Assembly: GCA_001724355.1 (NCBI GenBank)
Contig: MEEF01000010.1
Span: 1-64,000, forward strand
Direction: 5' to 3'
Length of the DNA: 64,000 nt
From: Mesorhizobium sp. SCN 65-20
GTDB taxonomy: Bacteria > Pseudomonadota > Alphaproteobacteria > Rhizobiales > Rhizobiaceae
The translations under genes and the position numbers were made by a program. This document shows, one piece after another, positions 37,045 to 46,576 of this stretch. How positions within the stretch are numbered: position 1 is the first letter of the stretch; every line of letters starts with the position of its first letter. The notes below the pieces were generated by a model that was not told where the DNA came from, ran no database searches, and was given only the letters and a program-made list of their open reading frames with translations.

Positions 37045-39819
37045 TCAGCCCGCCTGTTTCTTGAGGAGGAGAACGCCAAGCAAGGTGAGCACCGGTACGG
37101 CGATCAGCAGCGGCACGAACGAGCCGGCGAGGTCCGGGAAATCCAGCGCCTTGGAGAAGGTGCCCCGCGAGATCGTGACGAAATAGGTCGTGGGGTAGAT
37201 CCTTCCGATCAGGGCGCCCGCACCCTGAAGCGACGACACCGGATCGATCATTCCCGAGTACTGCACGGCCGGAATGAGCGTCAGCAGTGCCGTGCCGAAG
37301 ATGGCCGCGATCTGGCTGTTGATGAAGGTGGAGATCACCAGTCCCATGCTGGTGGTGATGGTGACGTAGAGCAGGGCCGCAGCCGAATAGGCGAGGAAGC
37401 TGCCGGTGAAGGGGACTCGAAAGATGAAGACCGCAAAGGCCGTCAGCATCAGGAAGTTCAGGAACGCCAGGGCTATGTAGGGAAGCTGCTTGCCCAGCAG
37501 GAATTCGAGCTTCGTCACCGGCGTGACGTAGAAATTGATGATGGAGCCGAGTTCCTTCTCCCGCACGACGCTCAGCACCGCCAGCATCGCCGGGATCATC
37601 ATCAGCAGGAGCGGAATGACCGCCGGAACCATCGCCACGAGGCTTTGCACATCCGGGTTGTAGCGATAGCGGATCTCGAGGTTGAAGGCCCCGACCGTCG
37701 CGGCGCTGCCGTAGAGTTCGCTTGCCTTCTGGGTGAGCCAGTTCGCATGCATGCCCTGGACGTAGCCTCTGATCGTCTCTGCTCGCGTCGGCATGGCGCC
37801 GTCGATCCAGGCGGCCACCTCGACGGGGCGTCCGCGCGTGACGTCGCGGCCGAAATTGGGCGGTATCTCTATGGCGAGGCTGATCTCGCCGTCGCGCATG
37901 CGGCGGTCGAGGTCGGTGTAGTCCGTAATGGGCGGCTGTTCGGTGAAGTAGCGCGACCCTGCGATCTGCTGGGCATAGTCGCGGCTGATCGTCGTGTCGT
38001 CACGGTCGAGCACGGCGAAGGTGAGGTTCTGGACATCCAGATTGATGCCGTAGCCGATCACGAACATCAGGATCACGGTGCCGAGGATGGCCAGCGTCGC
38101 GCGGATAGGATCGCGGCGCAATTCGAGCGCTTCGCGTCTCGTGTAGGCGAGCATGCGGCGCGGGTTCGGCAGCCAGCCGTCTGCCTCTGCGGCAGGTGCG
38201 GGGGTATCGAGGACAGGGGCGGGCGCTTCGGCAGGGGGCGCGGCCTTGCCCTTTTCGCCGATGGCATCCTCGAGATAGGCGACGAACGCCTCCTCCAGCG
38301 TAGCGGCTTTGCGGCTTTCGGTGATAGCGCGCGGCGTGTCGCTGATCAGCACCTTGCCCGCATGCATCAGCGAGATCCGGTCGCACAGCTCCGCCTCGTT
38401 CATGAAATGCGTCGAGACGAAGATGGTGACGTTGTCCTTGCGCGACAGGTCGGCAAGAATGCGCCAGAACGCGTCGCGCGCCACAGGGTCGACGCCGGAT
38501 GTCGGCTCATCCAGGATCAGTATGTCGGGAGAGTGGATGAGCGCGACGGCCAGCGACAGGCGCTGGCGTATGCCGAGCGGCATCGCGTCCGGCAGCACAT
38601 CCATCAACGCCACCAGATCGAAACGCCGGCTCAGGTCTTCGATTCGTTCCGCCGTCACCTCGGGCGTCAGGCCGAATAGCCTCGCATGCAGTTCGAGGTT
38701 CTGCCTGACCGTCAGTTCCGTGTAGAGCGAGAAGGCCTGGGACATGTATCCGACGCGGCGCCGGACATCGATGTCCTTGGGGTCGACTTCGCGGCCGAAC
38801 AGCCTGGCCGTCCCCTCGCTCGCCGGCAACAGCCCGGTCAGCACCTTCATGGTGGTGGTCTTGCCGCTGCCGTTCGACCCGAGAAAGCCGAAGATCTCAC
38901 CGCGCGGGATGCGGAAGCTCACATTGTTGACGGCGGTGAAGTCCCCGAACCGCACCGTCACATGCTCGGCCTCGATCGCTATTTCGGCATCGGCCCCGGA
39001 TTTGCGCGCCGGAATCACCACTTCCTGATGGCCCTTGCGCAGTTCCTCGGGCAACAACGCGACGAAGGCGGCATCGAGATTGGCGGTGCCCGTACGCTCG
39101 CGCAACTCAGCGGGCGTACCGGTGGCAAGCAACTGGCCATCGTTCATGGCCATCAGCCAATCGAAGCGCTCGGCCTCTTCCATGTAGGCGGTTGCGACGA
39201 TCACGCTCATGCCGGGACGGTCGCGGCGTATGTCGTCGATCAATTCCCAGAACTGGCGGCGCGACAGCGGATCGACGCCGGTCGTGGGTTCGTCGAGGAT
39301 GAGAAGGTCGGGATCGTGGATGAGCGAGCAGCAGAGGCTGTTCTTCTGCTTCATGCCGCCCGAGAGCTTGCCTGCGGGCCTGTCTGCAAAATCCGACATG
39401 CCGGTGCGCGCAAGGAGATCTGCGATCCGGTACTCCCGCTCCTTCCTGGGGAGGCCGAACAGGCGGCCGAAGAAGTCGATGTTCTCGAACACCGAGAGCG
39501 TGGGGTAGAGGTTCTTGCCCAGCCCCTGCGGCATGTAGGCGATGCGCGGATAGGCCGACTGGCGGTGGCGGCTGTCGGAAATGTCGCCGCCGAGCACGTC
39601 GATGCGGCCCGACTGCATGACACGGGCGCCTGCGATCAGCGACAGCAGGCTCGACTTGCCGACGCCGTCGGGCCCGATCAGCCCGACCATGCATCCAGCG
39701 GGTATGTCGACGCTGACGCCACGCAGGGCGCGGGTTGAGCCGTATGAGAGCTCCAGGTTCTCGGCGCGCACGACGAATGCATCGGCTGCGGCCGCACTGG
39801 TGGCCGGCGCCGCGCTCAT
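37045..39819 (-). CDS. Dual-ATPase/permease ABC transporter fusion, RbbA/YhiH-like
   Basis: A 924-residue fusion: two nucleotide-binding domains followed by an ABC-2 permease. Domain 1 has [17 protein letters not shown] and [12 protein letters not shown]. Domain 2 has [10 protein letters not shown], a relaxed signature [10 protein letters not shown] instead of LSGG, and [12 protein letters not shown]. The permease part begins near residue 565 ([20 protein letters not shown]) and has a large periplasmic loop. E. coli RbbA is ribosome-associated. The ATG is chosen for the 4-base overlap with the upstream HlyD gene. Confidence 0.9.
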   Translation of the reverse strand: MSAAPATSAAAADAFVVRAENLELSYGSTRALRGVSVDIPAGCMVGLIGPDGVGKSSLLSLIAGARVMQSGRIDVLGGDISDSRHRQSAYPRIAYMPQGLGKNLYPTLSVFENIDFFGRLFGLPRKEREYRIADLLARTGMSDFADRPAGKLSGGMKQKNSLCCSLIHDPDLLILDEPTTGVDPLSRRQFWELIDDIRRDRPGMSVIVATAYMEEAERFDWLMAMNDGQLLATGTPAELRERTGTANLDAAFVALLPEELRKGHQEVVIPARKSGADAEIAIEAEHVTVRFGDFTAVNNVSFRIPRGEIFGFLGSNGSGKTTTMKVLTGLLPASEGTARLFGREVDPKDIDVRRRVGYMSQAFSLYTELTVRQNLELHARLFGLTPEVTAERIEDLSRRFDLVALMDVLPDAMPLGIRQRLSLAVALIHSPDILILDEPTSGVDPVARDAFWRILADLSRKDNVTIFVSTHFMNEAELCDRISLMHAGKVLISDTPRAITESRKAATLEEAFVAYLEDAIGEKGKAAPPAEAPAPVLDTPAPAAEADGWLPNPRRMLAYTRREALELRRDPIRATLAILGTVILMFVIGYGINLDVQNLTFAVLDRDDTTISRDYAQQIAGSRYFTEQPPITDYTDLDRRMRDGEISLAIEIPPNFGRDVTRGRPVEVAAWIDGAMPTRAETIRGYVQGMHANWLTQKASELYGSAATVGAFNLEIRYRYNPDVQSLVAMVPAVIPLLLMMIPAMLAVLSVVREKELGSIINFYVTPVTKLEFLLGKQLPYIALAFLNFLMLTAFAVFIFRVPFTGSFLAYSAAALLYVTITTSMGLVISTFINSQIAAIFGTALLTLIPAVQYSGMIDPVSSLQGAGALIGRIYPTTYFVTISRGTFSKALDFPDLAGSFVPLLIAVPVLTLLGVLLLKKQAG

Positions 39820-40883
39820 TGCACGGTTTCCGCCAGGTTCTCCGGCCACTCGGCGGCCGGATCGAGCTTCACATAGGCCACGCCCGGCAGGCCGGTCTTC
39901 ACCTGCTGGATGTATTTCTGCAGCAATTCCTGCGGAATCTTCGCCTTGATGCGGAACATCAGCTTCTGGCGCTCTTCCTCGGTCTCGACCGATTTCGGCG
40001 TGAACTGGGCCACATCGGCCACGAAGCTGATCGTTGCCGGGATCACATATTTCGGCGCGGCGTCGAGCACAATGCGCGCGTCCGCGCCGATCGCCACGAG
40101 CCCGGCCTGGGCTGTCGGCAGGAAGAAGGTCATGTAGACGTCGCTGACGTCAACCAGGTTGAGCACGCGCCCGCCCGCCGACAGCACCTCGCCGGGTTCG
40201 GCGACGCGGTATTGAACGCGGCCCGGCTTGGGCGCCCGCAACGTGCTGTCGTTGATTTCCGAAGTGATGCTGGCGATCGCAGCCTTTGCGGCCTCGACCG
40301 CGGCTTCCGCATCGATGATCTGCGCCTTGGCCGCGCCGATGGCGGCCTCGGTCGCAGCCAGCTGCGCCTTGGCCGCGCCAAGTGCGGCCTGCGCGCCCTG
40401 GGCGCTGGCGCGGTCGTCATCGAGGACCTGTTGCGACACCGTGCGCGAGGCTGACAATTGCTCCGAGCGCACCAGGCGCTGCTGGGCCGCTTCGAACTGC
40501 GCCTGCCGTTGCGCCACCACCGCGTCCGCGGCACTGCGCTCCGCCTCGCGCTGCTTGACCAGGCTCTGGGCCGTTTCGATGCCGATTTCGGCGCGGCGCA
40601 ACTGCGCCTCGGCCTGCCGGCGCTGGCTTTCCAACTGGTCGGTGTCCATGCGGGCCAGAACGTCGCCGGCTTTGACGAAGTCGCCTTCGCTCGCCAGGAT
40701 CTCCTTGATGCGTCCCGGGCTCTTCGTCGAGATGTCGATCTCGACGGCCTCGATGCGGCCATTGCCGGAGGCGATGCCTGCCGGCAGGCGGTCGGCCCCG
40801 AACTGCGTCCAAGCGTAGTAGCCGATGCCGATCAGGAGCGCGACGAGAGCCGCCCGCAGCCAAGGCTTGTATTTTGAAGTCAT
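39816..40883 (-). CDS. HlyD/EmrA-type membrane-fusion adaptor, YhiI-like
   Basis: A 355-residue periplasmic adaptor: N-terminal membrane anchor ([18 protein letters not shown]), biotinyl-lipoyl-like half [20 protein letters not shown], a long alpha-helical hairpin (residues about 80-205, rich in Ala, Gln, Glu) and a beta-barrel with [20 protein letters not shown]. It is the first gene of the operon and connects the permease pair to the periplasm or outer membrane. Confidence 0.9.
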   Translation of the reverse strand: MTSKYKPWLRAALVALLIGIGYYAWTQFGADRLPAGIASGNGRIEAVEIDISTKSPGRIKEILASEGDFVKAGDVLARMDTDQLESQRRQAEAQLRRAEIGIETAQSLVKQREAERSAADAVVAQRQAQFEAAQQRLVRSEQLSASRTVSQQVLDDDRASAQGAQAALGAAKAQLAATEAAIGAAKAQIIDAEAAVEAAKAAIASITSEINDSTLRAPKPGRVQYRVAEPGEVLSAGGRVLNLVDVSDVYMTFFLPTAQAGLVAIGADARIVLDAAPKYVIPATISFVADVAQFTPKSVETEEERQKLMFRIKAKIPQELLQKYIQQVKTGLPGVAYVKLDPAAEWPENLAETVQ

Positions 40884-41248
40884 CGGTCGTTACCCCAGTC
40901 GAAAAATGTGAAAATCGGGCTTGGGTGCGGATCGTCCGCTGCAACGATGCAGACGATCCCGGTCATGATCGCTTCCGCAGATGAAGGTATCATAACCATG
41001 GTGAGCGTAACGCAGCGATGGACCCAAATGGCAGACGATGCGTTGATCCAGGTCAAGCAAAGCCGATGTGCGTGGGCCGGCCTGCGCCATGCGGGTTGGA
41101 TTCTGTCAGCGTCAGCCGGGGCGCCCGACGATTACCGTCCATCTCGGACCATCTTGCTGCTGCGCCGGCGGGATTGTTACCGTAACGTACTTCCGTTCGG
41201 GGAACGGCCCTCGGAACATGCCGGGCAGCGAACCAGCAGGGGTCTCAG
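40884..41248. other. 365-bp intergenic region with an FNR/FixK-like site
   Basis: This region separates the adaptor gene (minus) from a small membrane-protein gene (plus). I see no convincing gene. It holds a TTGA-N6-TCAA site at 41043-41056 and a short TTACCGTAA palindrome near 41177. Confidence 0.5.
41043..41056 (+). promoter_or_regulatory. FNR/FixK-like site before the 53-aa membrane protein
   Basis: TTGAT-CCAG-GTCAA matches the FixK consensus TTGA-N6-TCAA. It is 193 bases upstream of the next start codon, further than the other boxes in the window, so its role is less certain. Confidence 0.35.
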
Positions 41249-41410
41249 ATGAACAAGCTCATCGGGTTGATCTTGATAGTCGTCGGTTTTCTGGTGATGG
41301 CGGCGGGCTACAGGTATCAGGCAACCGGCTATCTTGCCGGGGGCATCGCCCTGATACTGATAGGCGTGGTGATGCTCGTGATGAAAATCCTCGGGCGCAA
41401 CCAGCCCTGA
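41249..41410 (+). CDS. Small two-span membrane protein (53 aa)
   Basis: A 53-residue hydrophobic protein: MNKLIGLILIVVGFLVMAAG, a short hinge (YRYQATGY) and a second span LAGGIALILIGVVMLVMKI, ending in GRNQP. CAGGGG lies just before the ATG. No family recognised. Confidence 0.65.
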   Translation: MNKLIGLILIVVGFLVMAAGYRYQATGYLAGGIALILIGVVMLVMKILGRNQP

Positions 41411-41643
41411 GGCACTCCGCAAGCGGCACCCAGGCGACGAACGGCTGCCTGCCCGTGGGAGCCGAATCGCAAGTAGCGCTGCCGCTACGAGGTGCAGATT
41501 GGCAGTGCGTCGGATGAAGTGCGCTCCATACAGCCGCTATTGTTGCCGCGAAGAAAACCACGTTGCCGACGTGTCAAAACCCTTTGCCAATGGCGACAGA
41601 AGGGGGACAAATCCGAAAGTCGGCTGTAGCGGGCGTGACCAGG

Positions 41644-43389
41644 ATGAACGGGGCGGAAGAGCAGTTGTCTGAAGCGGCGCGAGACCGCCTCATCCGCTGG
41701 TTGCCTGGATTTCAGATCCTGCGGCAGTACCGGGCTGGCTGGCTTCCCAATGATGTCGTGGCCGGAATTGTCCTGACCACCATGCTGGTGCCGGTCGGCA
41801 TCGCTTATGCGGAAGCCTCGGGGTTGCCTGGGATTTACGGCCTCTACGCGACGATCGTCCCATTGCTGGCTTATGCGCTGTTTGGCCCGAGCCGGATTCT
41901 GGTCCTGGGGCCCGACTCGTCGCTGGCGGCCATCATCCTCGGCACCGTCTTGCCGCTGTCGGGAGGAGATCCCGCGCGTGCTGTCGCGCTTGCCGGTGCC
42001 ATGGCCCTGGTGTCGGGGTTGGTCTGCATCCTCGCGGGGGTTGCACGTCTCGGCTTCATAACCGAACTGCTCTCGAAACCCATCCGCTACGGCTACATGA
42101 ATGGCATAGCGCTGACCGTTCTTCTCACCCAGGTCCCCAAGCTCCTCGGCTTCTCGAGCGAAGGAGGCGGGCCGCTGCGCGGTCTCTGGTCAATCGGCGA
42201 GGGAGTGTTCGCCGGCCGCGTCAACTGGGCTGCGTTTGCGGTTGGCGGCGGAACGCTGGCAGTCATCCTGCTGCTCAAGCGCTACAGGCGCGTGCCGGGC
42301 ATCCTCATCGCGGTCGTTGCCGCAACTCTTGCCGCCGGTTGGCTGCAACTGGATCAAGCGGGGGTGTCGGTGCTCGGACCGCTCCCGCAGGGATTGCCGT
42401 CGCTGCAAATTCCCCTGATCGGGACCGCCGACATCATCCCCGTCCTGATCGGCGGGCTCGCGGTGGCGATGGTCTCGTTTGCCGACACGAGCGTGCTGTC
42501 GCGGGTCTACGCGGCCCGCATGGGGTACCGCGTCGATCCCAACCAGGAGATGGTTGCGCTCGGTGTCTCAAATCTCGCGGCGGGTTCGTTCCAGGGCTTC
42601 CCCATCAGCAGCAGTTCCTCACGCACTCCCGTCGCAGAGGCGGCCGGCGCGAGGACGCAGGTGTGCGGCATCGTCGGAGCGATCGCGGTCGCGCTGTTGT
42701 TGCTGCTTGCGCCAAATCTCCTGCAGAGCCTGCCCAACGCCGCGCTTGCGGCTGTTGTCATCGCTTCGGCGATCGGGCTGTTCGAATTTGCCGACCTCAA
42801 GCGCATCTACCGGATCCAGCGCTGGGAGTTCTGGCTGTCGATGCTCTGCTTCGTGGGCGTGGCGGTGTTCGGCGCCATTCCCGGAATAGGCCTCGCGATC
42901 TTCATCGCCGTTGTCGAGTTTCTCTGGGATGGCTGGCGACCTCATTCGGCCGTGCTCGGACGCGCGAGCGGCGTGAAGGGCTACCACGATGTCACGCGAT
43001 ACCCGAATGCCCGGCGCATACCCGGCCTCGTGCTCTTCCGCTGGGACGCGCCGCTGTTCTTCGCAAACGCGGAGCTGTTCAAGGAAAGGGTGGTCGAGGC
43101 GGTTGCCGCCTCGCCGACGGCGGTAAACTGGGTGGTCGTCGCTGCGGAGCCGGTCACGAGCATCGATGTCACCTCATCCGACAGCCTGGCGGAACTGGTC
43201 AACGACCTGCGGGCAAAGGGCGTCACCTTCCGCTTCGCCGAACTCAAGGATCCCGTGAAGGACAAGCTGAAGCGCTTCGGCCTGTTCGCGGAAATGGGCG
43301 AGGCGGCTTTCTACCCGACCGTTGGGGCCGCGGTGCACGACTATCTCGAGACGCACGATGTCGACTGGAAGGACGATGACAATCCGTGA
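41644..43389 (+). CDS. SulP-family anion transporter
   Basis: About 581 residues: an SLC26/SulP transporter with roughly 11-14 membrane spans and a C-terminal STAS domain. Landmarks are VAGIVLTTMLVPVGIAYAEASGLPGIYGLYA, the FQGFPISSSSSRTPVAEAAG core motif, and in the STAS domain VLFRWDAPLFFANAELFKER and SIDVTSSDSLAEL. Substrate could be sulfate, bicarbonate or another anion. Start uncertain: ATG 41644 is used; ATG 41590 or 41563 is also in frame. Confidence 0.88.
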   Translation: MNGAEEQLSEAARDRLIRWLPGFQILRQYRAGWLPNDVVAGIVLTTMLVPVGIAYAEASGLPGIYGLYATIVPLLAYALFGPSRILVLGPDSSLAAIILGTVLPLSGGDPARAVALAGAMALVSGLVCILAGVARLGFITELLSKPIRYGYMNGIALTVLLTQVPKLLGFSSEGGGPLRGLWSIGEGVFAGRVNWAAFAVGGGTLAVILLLKRYRRVPGILIAVVAATLAAGWLQLDQAGVSVLGPLPQGLPSLQIPLIGTADIIPVLIGGLAVAMVSFADTSVLSRVYAARMGYRVDPNQEMVALGVSNLAAGSFQGFPISSSSSRTPVAEAAGARTQVCGIVGAIAVALLLLLAPNLLQSLPNAALAAVVIASAIGLFEFADLKRIYRIQRWEFWLSMLCFVGVAVFGAIPGIGLAIFIAVVEFLWDGWRPHSAVLGRASGVKGYHDVTRYPNARRIPGLVLFRWDAPLFFANAELFKERVVEAVAASPTAVNWVVVAAEPVTSIDVTSSDSLAELVNDLRAKGVTFRFAELKDPVKDKLKRFGLFAEMGEAAFYPTVGAAVHDYLETHDVDWKDDDNP

Positions 43390-43405
43390 GGAGAAGCCCA
43401 AGTCT

Positions 43406-44059
43406 ATGCCTGACAGGACCACCAAAAGAATCCTCGAGCCGTTCGACCGAATATCCGAAGTGCTGTTCGGACTGATCATGGTTCTGACGTTCACGGGGTC
43501 GCTCAGCGTGGCGGATGCGGGGTGGTCCGAGGTGCGCACCATGTTGATTGCGGCAGTGGGCTGCAATCTCGCCTGGGGTTTCATCGACGCACTGTTTTAT
43601 CTCATGGGCAGCCTGTCGGAACGCGCCGCCAATCTCCGGACCTGGCAGGCCGTCCGGCAGGCCCGCACGGCGGAGGAGGCAGGCGAGGTTATCGCCGAAA
43701 GCCTCCCGCCCGTCGTCGCATCCGTGATGTCTCCCCAGATCAGCCGTGAGATCTGGGAGGAATTGAATCTCAAGCAAGCTCCACCGGAGGGGCCGAGCAT
43801 CGGCAGGCAGGACCTCGTTGGGGCAGCCGCGGTCTTCTTCCTCGTGGTTGCCTCGACCCTTCCGGTCGCTCTGCCGTTCTTGTTCCTGGACAATGCCGTC
43901 ACCGCCCTGCGGACGTCGAACGCGATTGCGGTATCGATGATGTTCGTCCTGGGTTACGCATTCGGACAAGCGGCGGGCTATCGGCCGCTGGTCATGGCAA
44001 TCTCCATGGTCATCGTCGGCTGCATCCTGGTCGCACTGACCATCGCGCTGGGCGGTTGA
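43406..44059 (+). CDS. VIT/CCC1-like membrane protein
   Basis: A 217-residue membrane protein. The N-terminal DRISEVLFGLIMVLTFTGSL resembles the opening of VIT-family iron/manganese transporters. There are five spans with a soluble helical loop between spans 2 and 3 (SERAANLRTWQAVRQARTAE). The ATG at 43406 follows GAGGAGA; an ATG at 43376 overlapping the SulP gene is an alternative. It sits immediately after the SulP gene and is likely cotranscribed. Confidence 0.7.
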   Translation: MPDRTTKRILEPFDRISEVLFGLIMVLTFTGSLSVADAGWSEVRTMLIAAVGCNLAWGFIDALFYLMGSLSERAANLRTWQAVRQARTAEEAGEVIAESLPPVVASVMSPQISREIWEELNLKQAPPEGPSIGRQDLVGAAAVFFLVVASTLPVALPFLFLDNAVTALRTSNAIAVSMMFVLGYAFGQAAGYRPLVMAISMVIVGCILVALTIALGG

Positions 44060-44308
44060 GCATCTTCGCTGCCACCCTTTTCGGGCAGGCCTGGCAAAGC
44101 TCAGGTGGCCGAGGCTATCGCGCCGACGCCCATGGCGCCAAGGAATCTGGGCGCCGCGCTGGCCGATCTGCTCGGCTACTTGCCTGCCCGTTGTCGGTGC
44201 TTGGCGGGAGGGCGGTTGCGAACCACCTCCACGCCTTGGTGCGATTGGCGTCCTGAAAATATGGGGCTAACCTTCCTTGGCCAACTCGAAGACAGCCGGA
44301 GACGTGCC

Positions 44309-44536
44309 ATGGAAAAGCTGGGGGAGGTGCTCGACCCGCTCCGAAAGCAGGTCATCGACCTGAAGGATGCGCTCGCACGTGCCCGGTACCGCTATGATGC
44401 GCTCGAAATCCTGATGGAGAGCGTTTCCGACTCCAGGCTTCGCGCCGCGGCCCAGGAGATATTCGCCGTGTCGATCGAACAGATGGATTCGATCGACCGC
44501 TTGCTGGACGAACACTATCGCGACTTGTCGCGATAG
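44309..44536 (+). CDS. Small helical (coiled-coil) protein
   Basis: A 75-residue predicted coiled-coil protein: MEKLGEVLDPLRKQVIDLKD, ALARARYRYDALEILMESVS and a C-terminal MDSIDRLLDEHYRDLSR. The ATG at 44309 has CGGAGA at good spacing; an upstream ATG at 44261 would add 16 residues but lacks a ribosome site. No family recognised. Confidence 0.6.
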   Translation: MEKLGEVLDPLRKQVIDLKDALARARYRYDALEILMESVSDSRLRAAAQEIFAVSIEQMDSIDRLLDEHYRDLSR

Positions 44537-44628
44537 ACCGCCATCTGGAGGCCTACGAGAGGCGCGAAGAGGACTGACGGAACGAGGCATCGCCTCGCCG
44601 TGCCCAATTGCACGGCCGAGGGCTCTCT

Positions 44629-44952
44629 TCATTTCAGCAGCAAGTTGCGCGCCAACTGGATTGAGGCGGCGTCGGTAGAATCTGTTCGACTTGTCTGCGT
44701 CTGGCCCGCCGCGCGGAGCCAGAGCTCGTTCATCACCTGCAAGATGTCTTCGTCGGATTGCTCGATGCCGGCCGCCTTGAAGTCCTTGCGGAGCTTGCTC
44801 AAGACGTCGCTTCGCTCGAAATCGAGCGTGCCCCTGGCGAGGTCGTCCGCATAGGCGTCGGCGCTCTCGCCCTCGAGCCCCAGCTTCTTCGCCGCCCACA
44901 TGCCAAGCAGCATGTTGCGGCGGATCATCGTGTTCAGGTCTTCGGTGCTCAT
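44629..44952 (-). CDS. DUF1476 (zeta-subunit-like) paralogue lacking the N-terminal region
   Basis: A 107-residue second DUF1476 protein. RRNMLLGMWAAKKLGLEGES, LSKLRKDFKAAGIEQSDEDI and VMNELWLRAAG align without large gaps to the bona fide zeta subunit at 136-456. About 17 N-terminal residues are missing: only MSTEDLNTMI precedes RRN, so the KDREEGFERKF inhibitory region is gone. It has instead a C-terminal extension of about 25 residues. It may bind F1 without inhibiting, or have a new role. Confidence 0.82.
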   Translation of the reverse strand: MSTEDLNTMIRRNMLLGMWAAKKLGLEGESADAYADDLARGTLDFERSDVLSKLRKDFKAAGIEQSDEDILQVMNELWLRAAGQTQTSRTDSTDAASIQLARNLLLK

Positions 44953-45261
44953 GTGAACCTACCCGTAGCGACCCCTTCGGGAAACTATCAAAAGTTCCAT
45001 TGGGGAGCCAGAGCATGGGCGCTCGCGCCGAAGGCCCGCAGCGAATCCCTCACGAGCGACAAAACGAGGCAATTGTCTCGGCGGCGATCCCGTTACGGAA
45101 CGCGATCCAACAACTTCGTTCACCTGCAGGCGGCATCCGCTTGTTTGAGCTACGCCAAAGAAGCTCCCAATGGCGACAGCTAAGTTCACCCGGTCAGTTG
45201 GTCGGAGCTTGGGTCTCGGGCTTTCTGGACGAGACGCTGCCATTGAAAGGGTCTGTACCTG
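44953..45261. other. 309-bp region between DUF1476 paralogue and P450
   Basis: Divergent promoters must lie here. I see no convincing gene, no FNR box and no exact EcfG promoter; GGAAC and CGTT near 45104-45128 are separated by 15 rather than 16 bases. Confidence 0.4.
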
Positions 45262-46416
45262 ATGCCGAACAATCCGCATTCAGACTGGGATCCCAGATCC
45301 AGCTCAGTGCTGTCACAGCCGACGGAAACCTGCGACAGAATGCGGCGACGCTGTCCGGTGGCATACAGCGACTATCTCGGCTGGTCATTGTTCCGCCACG
45401 ACGACATGACGCGGGTGCTGAATGATCATGATACCTTCAGCAACGCCGCCTCCAGCCATCTTTCGGTGCCAAACGGGATGGATCCACCCGAGCACACTCG
45501 ATACCGCCAGCTCATCGAACCCTATTTCACTGCCGAGCGGACCGACGCCTTCGCGCCGATCTGTCGGGCAATCTCGGCCGATCTGGTGTCGAGATTGCCA
45601 AGGGGCGTTGAAATCGACCTGGTAACGCAATTTGCCCAGTTGTTCGCCCTTCAGATTCAGTGTGCCTTTCTTGGCTGGCCGGCCAGCCTGCACGAACCGC
45701 TGCGCCAGTGGATCCAGAAAAACCATGAGGCCACGCTGGCGCGAGACACCGAGAAGATGGCCGCCATCGCTCTCGAATTCGACGGCTACATCGGGGCATT
45801 GCTCGATGTTCGCCGCGAGGCTGGAGACGCTGCGCCCGATGACATTACCACGAGCCTGCTTCGGCAACGGATCGGTGACAGACTCCTGAGCCAGGAGGAA
45901 ATCGTCAGCATATTGCGAAACTGGACAGTGGGCGAACTGGGCACCATAGCCGCGAGCGTAGGTATTCTGGCTCACTACATGGCCGAACATCCGCAAGTAC
46001 AGCGGCAGCTTCGAGCTGACATGGCCCTGTTGCCGGCCGCCATAGACGAAATACTGCGGATGCGCGCGCCTCTCATCTCCAATCGCCGGGTCGCAACCAG
46101 GCCGGTCGAAATTGGCGGACGCAAGATCGCGGCGGGCGAACGGATTACGCTCATGTGGTCGTCGGCGAACCGCGATGAAGCTGTCTTTGGCGACCCCGAT
46201 GTATTCCGGCTCGACCGGGACCCAACACAGAGCCTTCTTTATGGCACCGGCATCCATGTCTGTCCGGGCGCGGACCTGTCCCGATTGGAACTGCGTATCG
46301 TCATGGAAGAACTGCTGGTGACCGAAATTGCCTTCGCGCCAGGCAAACTGCCGGTCTCGGCGATCTATCCGGCGAGCGGGTTTGCTTCGCTGCCTATGCA
46401 AATACGATCGCTCTGA
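45262..46416 (+). CDS. Cytochrome P450
   Basis: A 384-residue bacterial P450. The heme-thiolate ligand is Cys334 in YGTGIHVCPGADLSRLELR, the ExxR motif is in AIDEILRMRAPLISNRR, and GMDPPEHTRYRQLIEPYF is the typical C-helix region. The I-helix reads VGELGTIAAS rather than AGxxTT with an acid directly before Thr. No ferredoxin or reductase is adjacent. Substrate unknown. Confidence 0.92.
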   Translation: MPNNPHSDWDPRSSSVLSQPTETCDRMRRRCPVAYSDYLGWSLFRHDDMTRVLNDHDTFSNAASSHLSVPNGMDPPEHTRYRQLIEPYFTAERTDAFAPICRAISADLVSRLPRGVEIDLVTQFAQLFALQIQCAFLGWPASLHEPLRQWIQKNHEATLARDTEKMAAIALEFDGYIGALLDVRREAGDAAPDDITTSLLRQRIGDRLLSQEEIVSILRNWTVGELGTIAASVGILAHYMAEHPQVQRQLRADMALLPAAIDEILRMRAPLISNRRVATRPVEIGGRKIAAGERITLMWSSANRDEAVFGDPDVFRLDRDPTQSLLYGTGIHVCPGADLSRLELRIVMEELLVTEIAFAPGKLPVSAIYPASGFASLPMQIRSL

Positions 46417-46576
46417 TGAACTCTGTCTAACGGAAGGGCGGATTCGCCGAGTTTCGCAGGTGGCTTGCATGCAGGATACCGACAGGCGTGATTGCCTCCC
46501 TTGTTCCTGCCGCCAGACACCTATCAAAGGTCCACCGCTCGAGACGCCAAGTCTGCCCAAATCATAGCACTCGGCC

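Noticed and set aside
37030..38679. A 549-codon frame antisense to the RbbA-like gene
   Set aside because: Same reason: repetitive Arg/Glu/His-rich shadow of a well-supported ABC transporter gene.
37045..39819. Loss of the LSGG signature in the second ATPase domain as an anomaly
   Set aside because: The [10 protein letters not shown] form is the usual one in RbbA/YhiH-type proteins as I recall them, so it is not unusual here.
45104..45128. GGAAC..CGTT pair as a fourth EcfG promoter before the P450 gene
   Set aside because: Spacing is 15 bases, not 16, and it lies more than 130 bases from the start codon.
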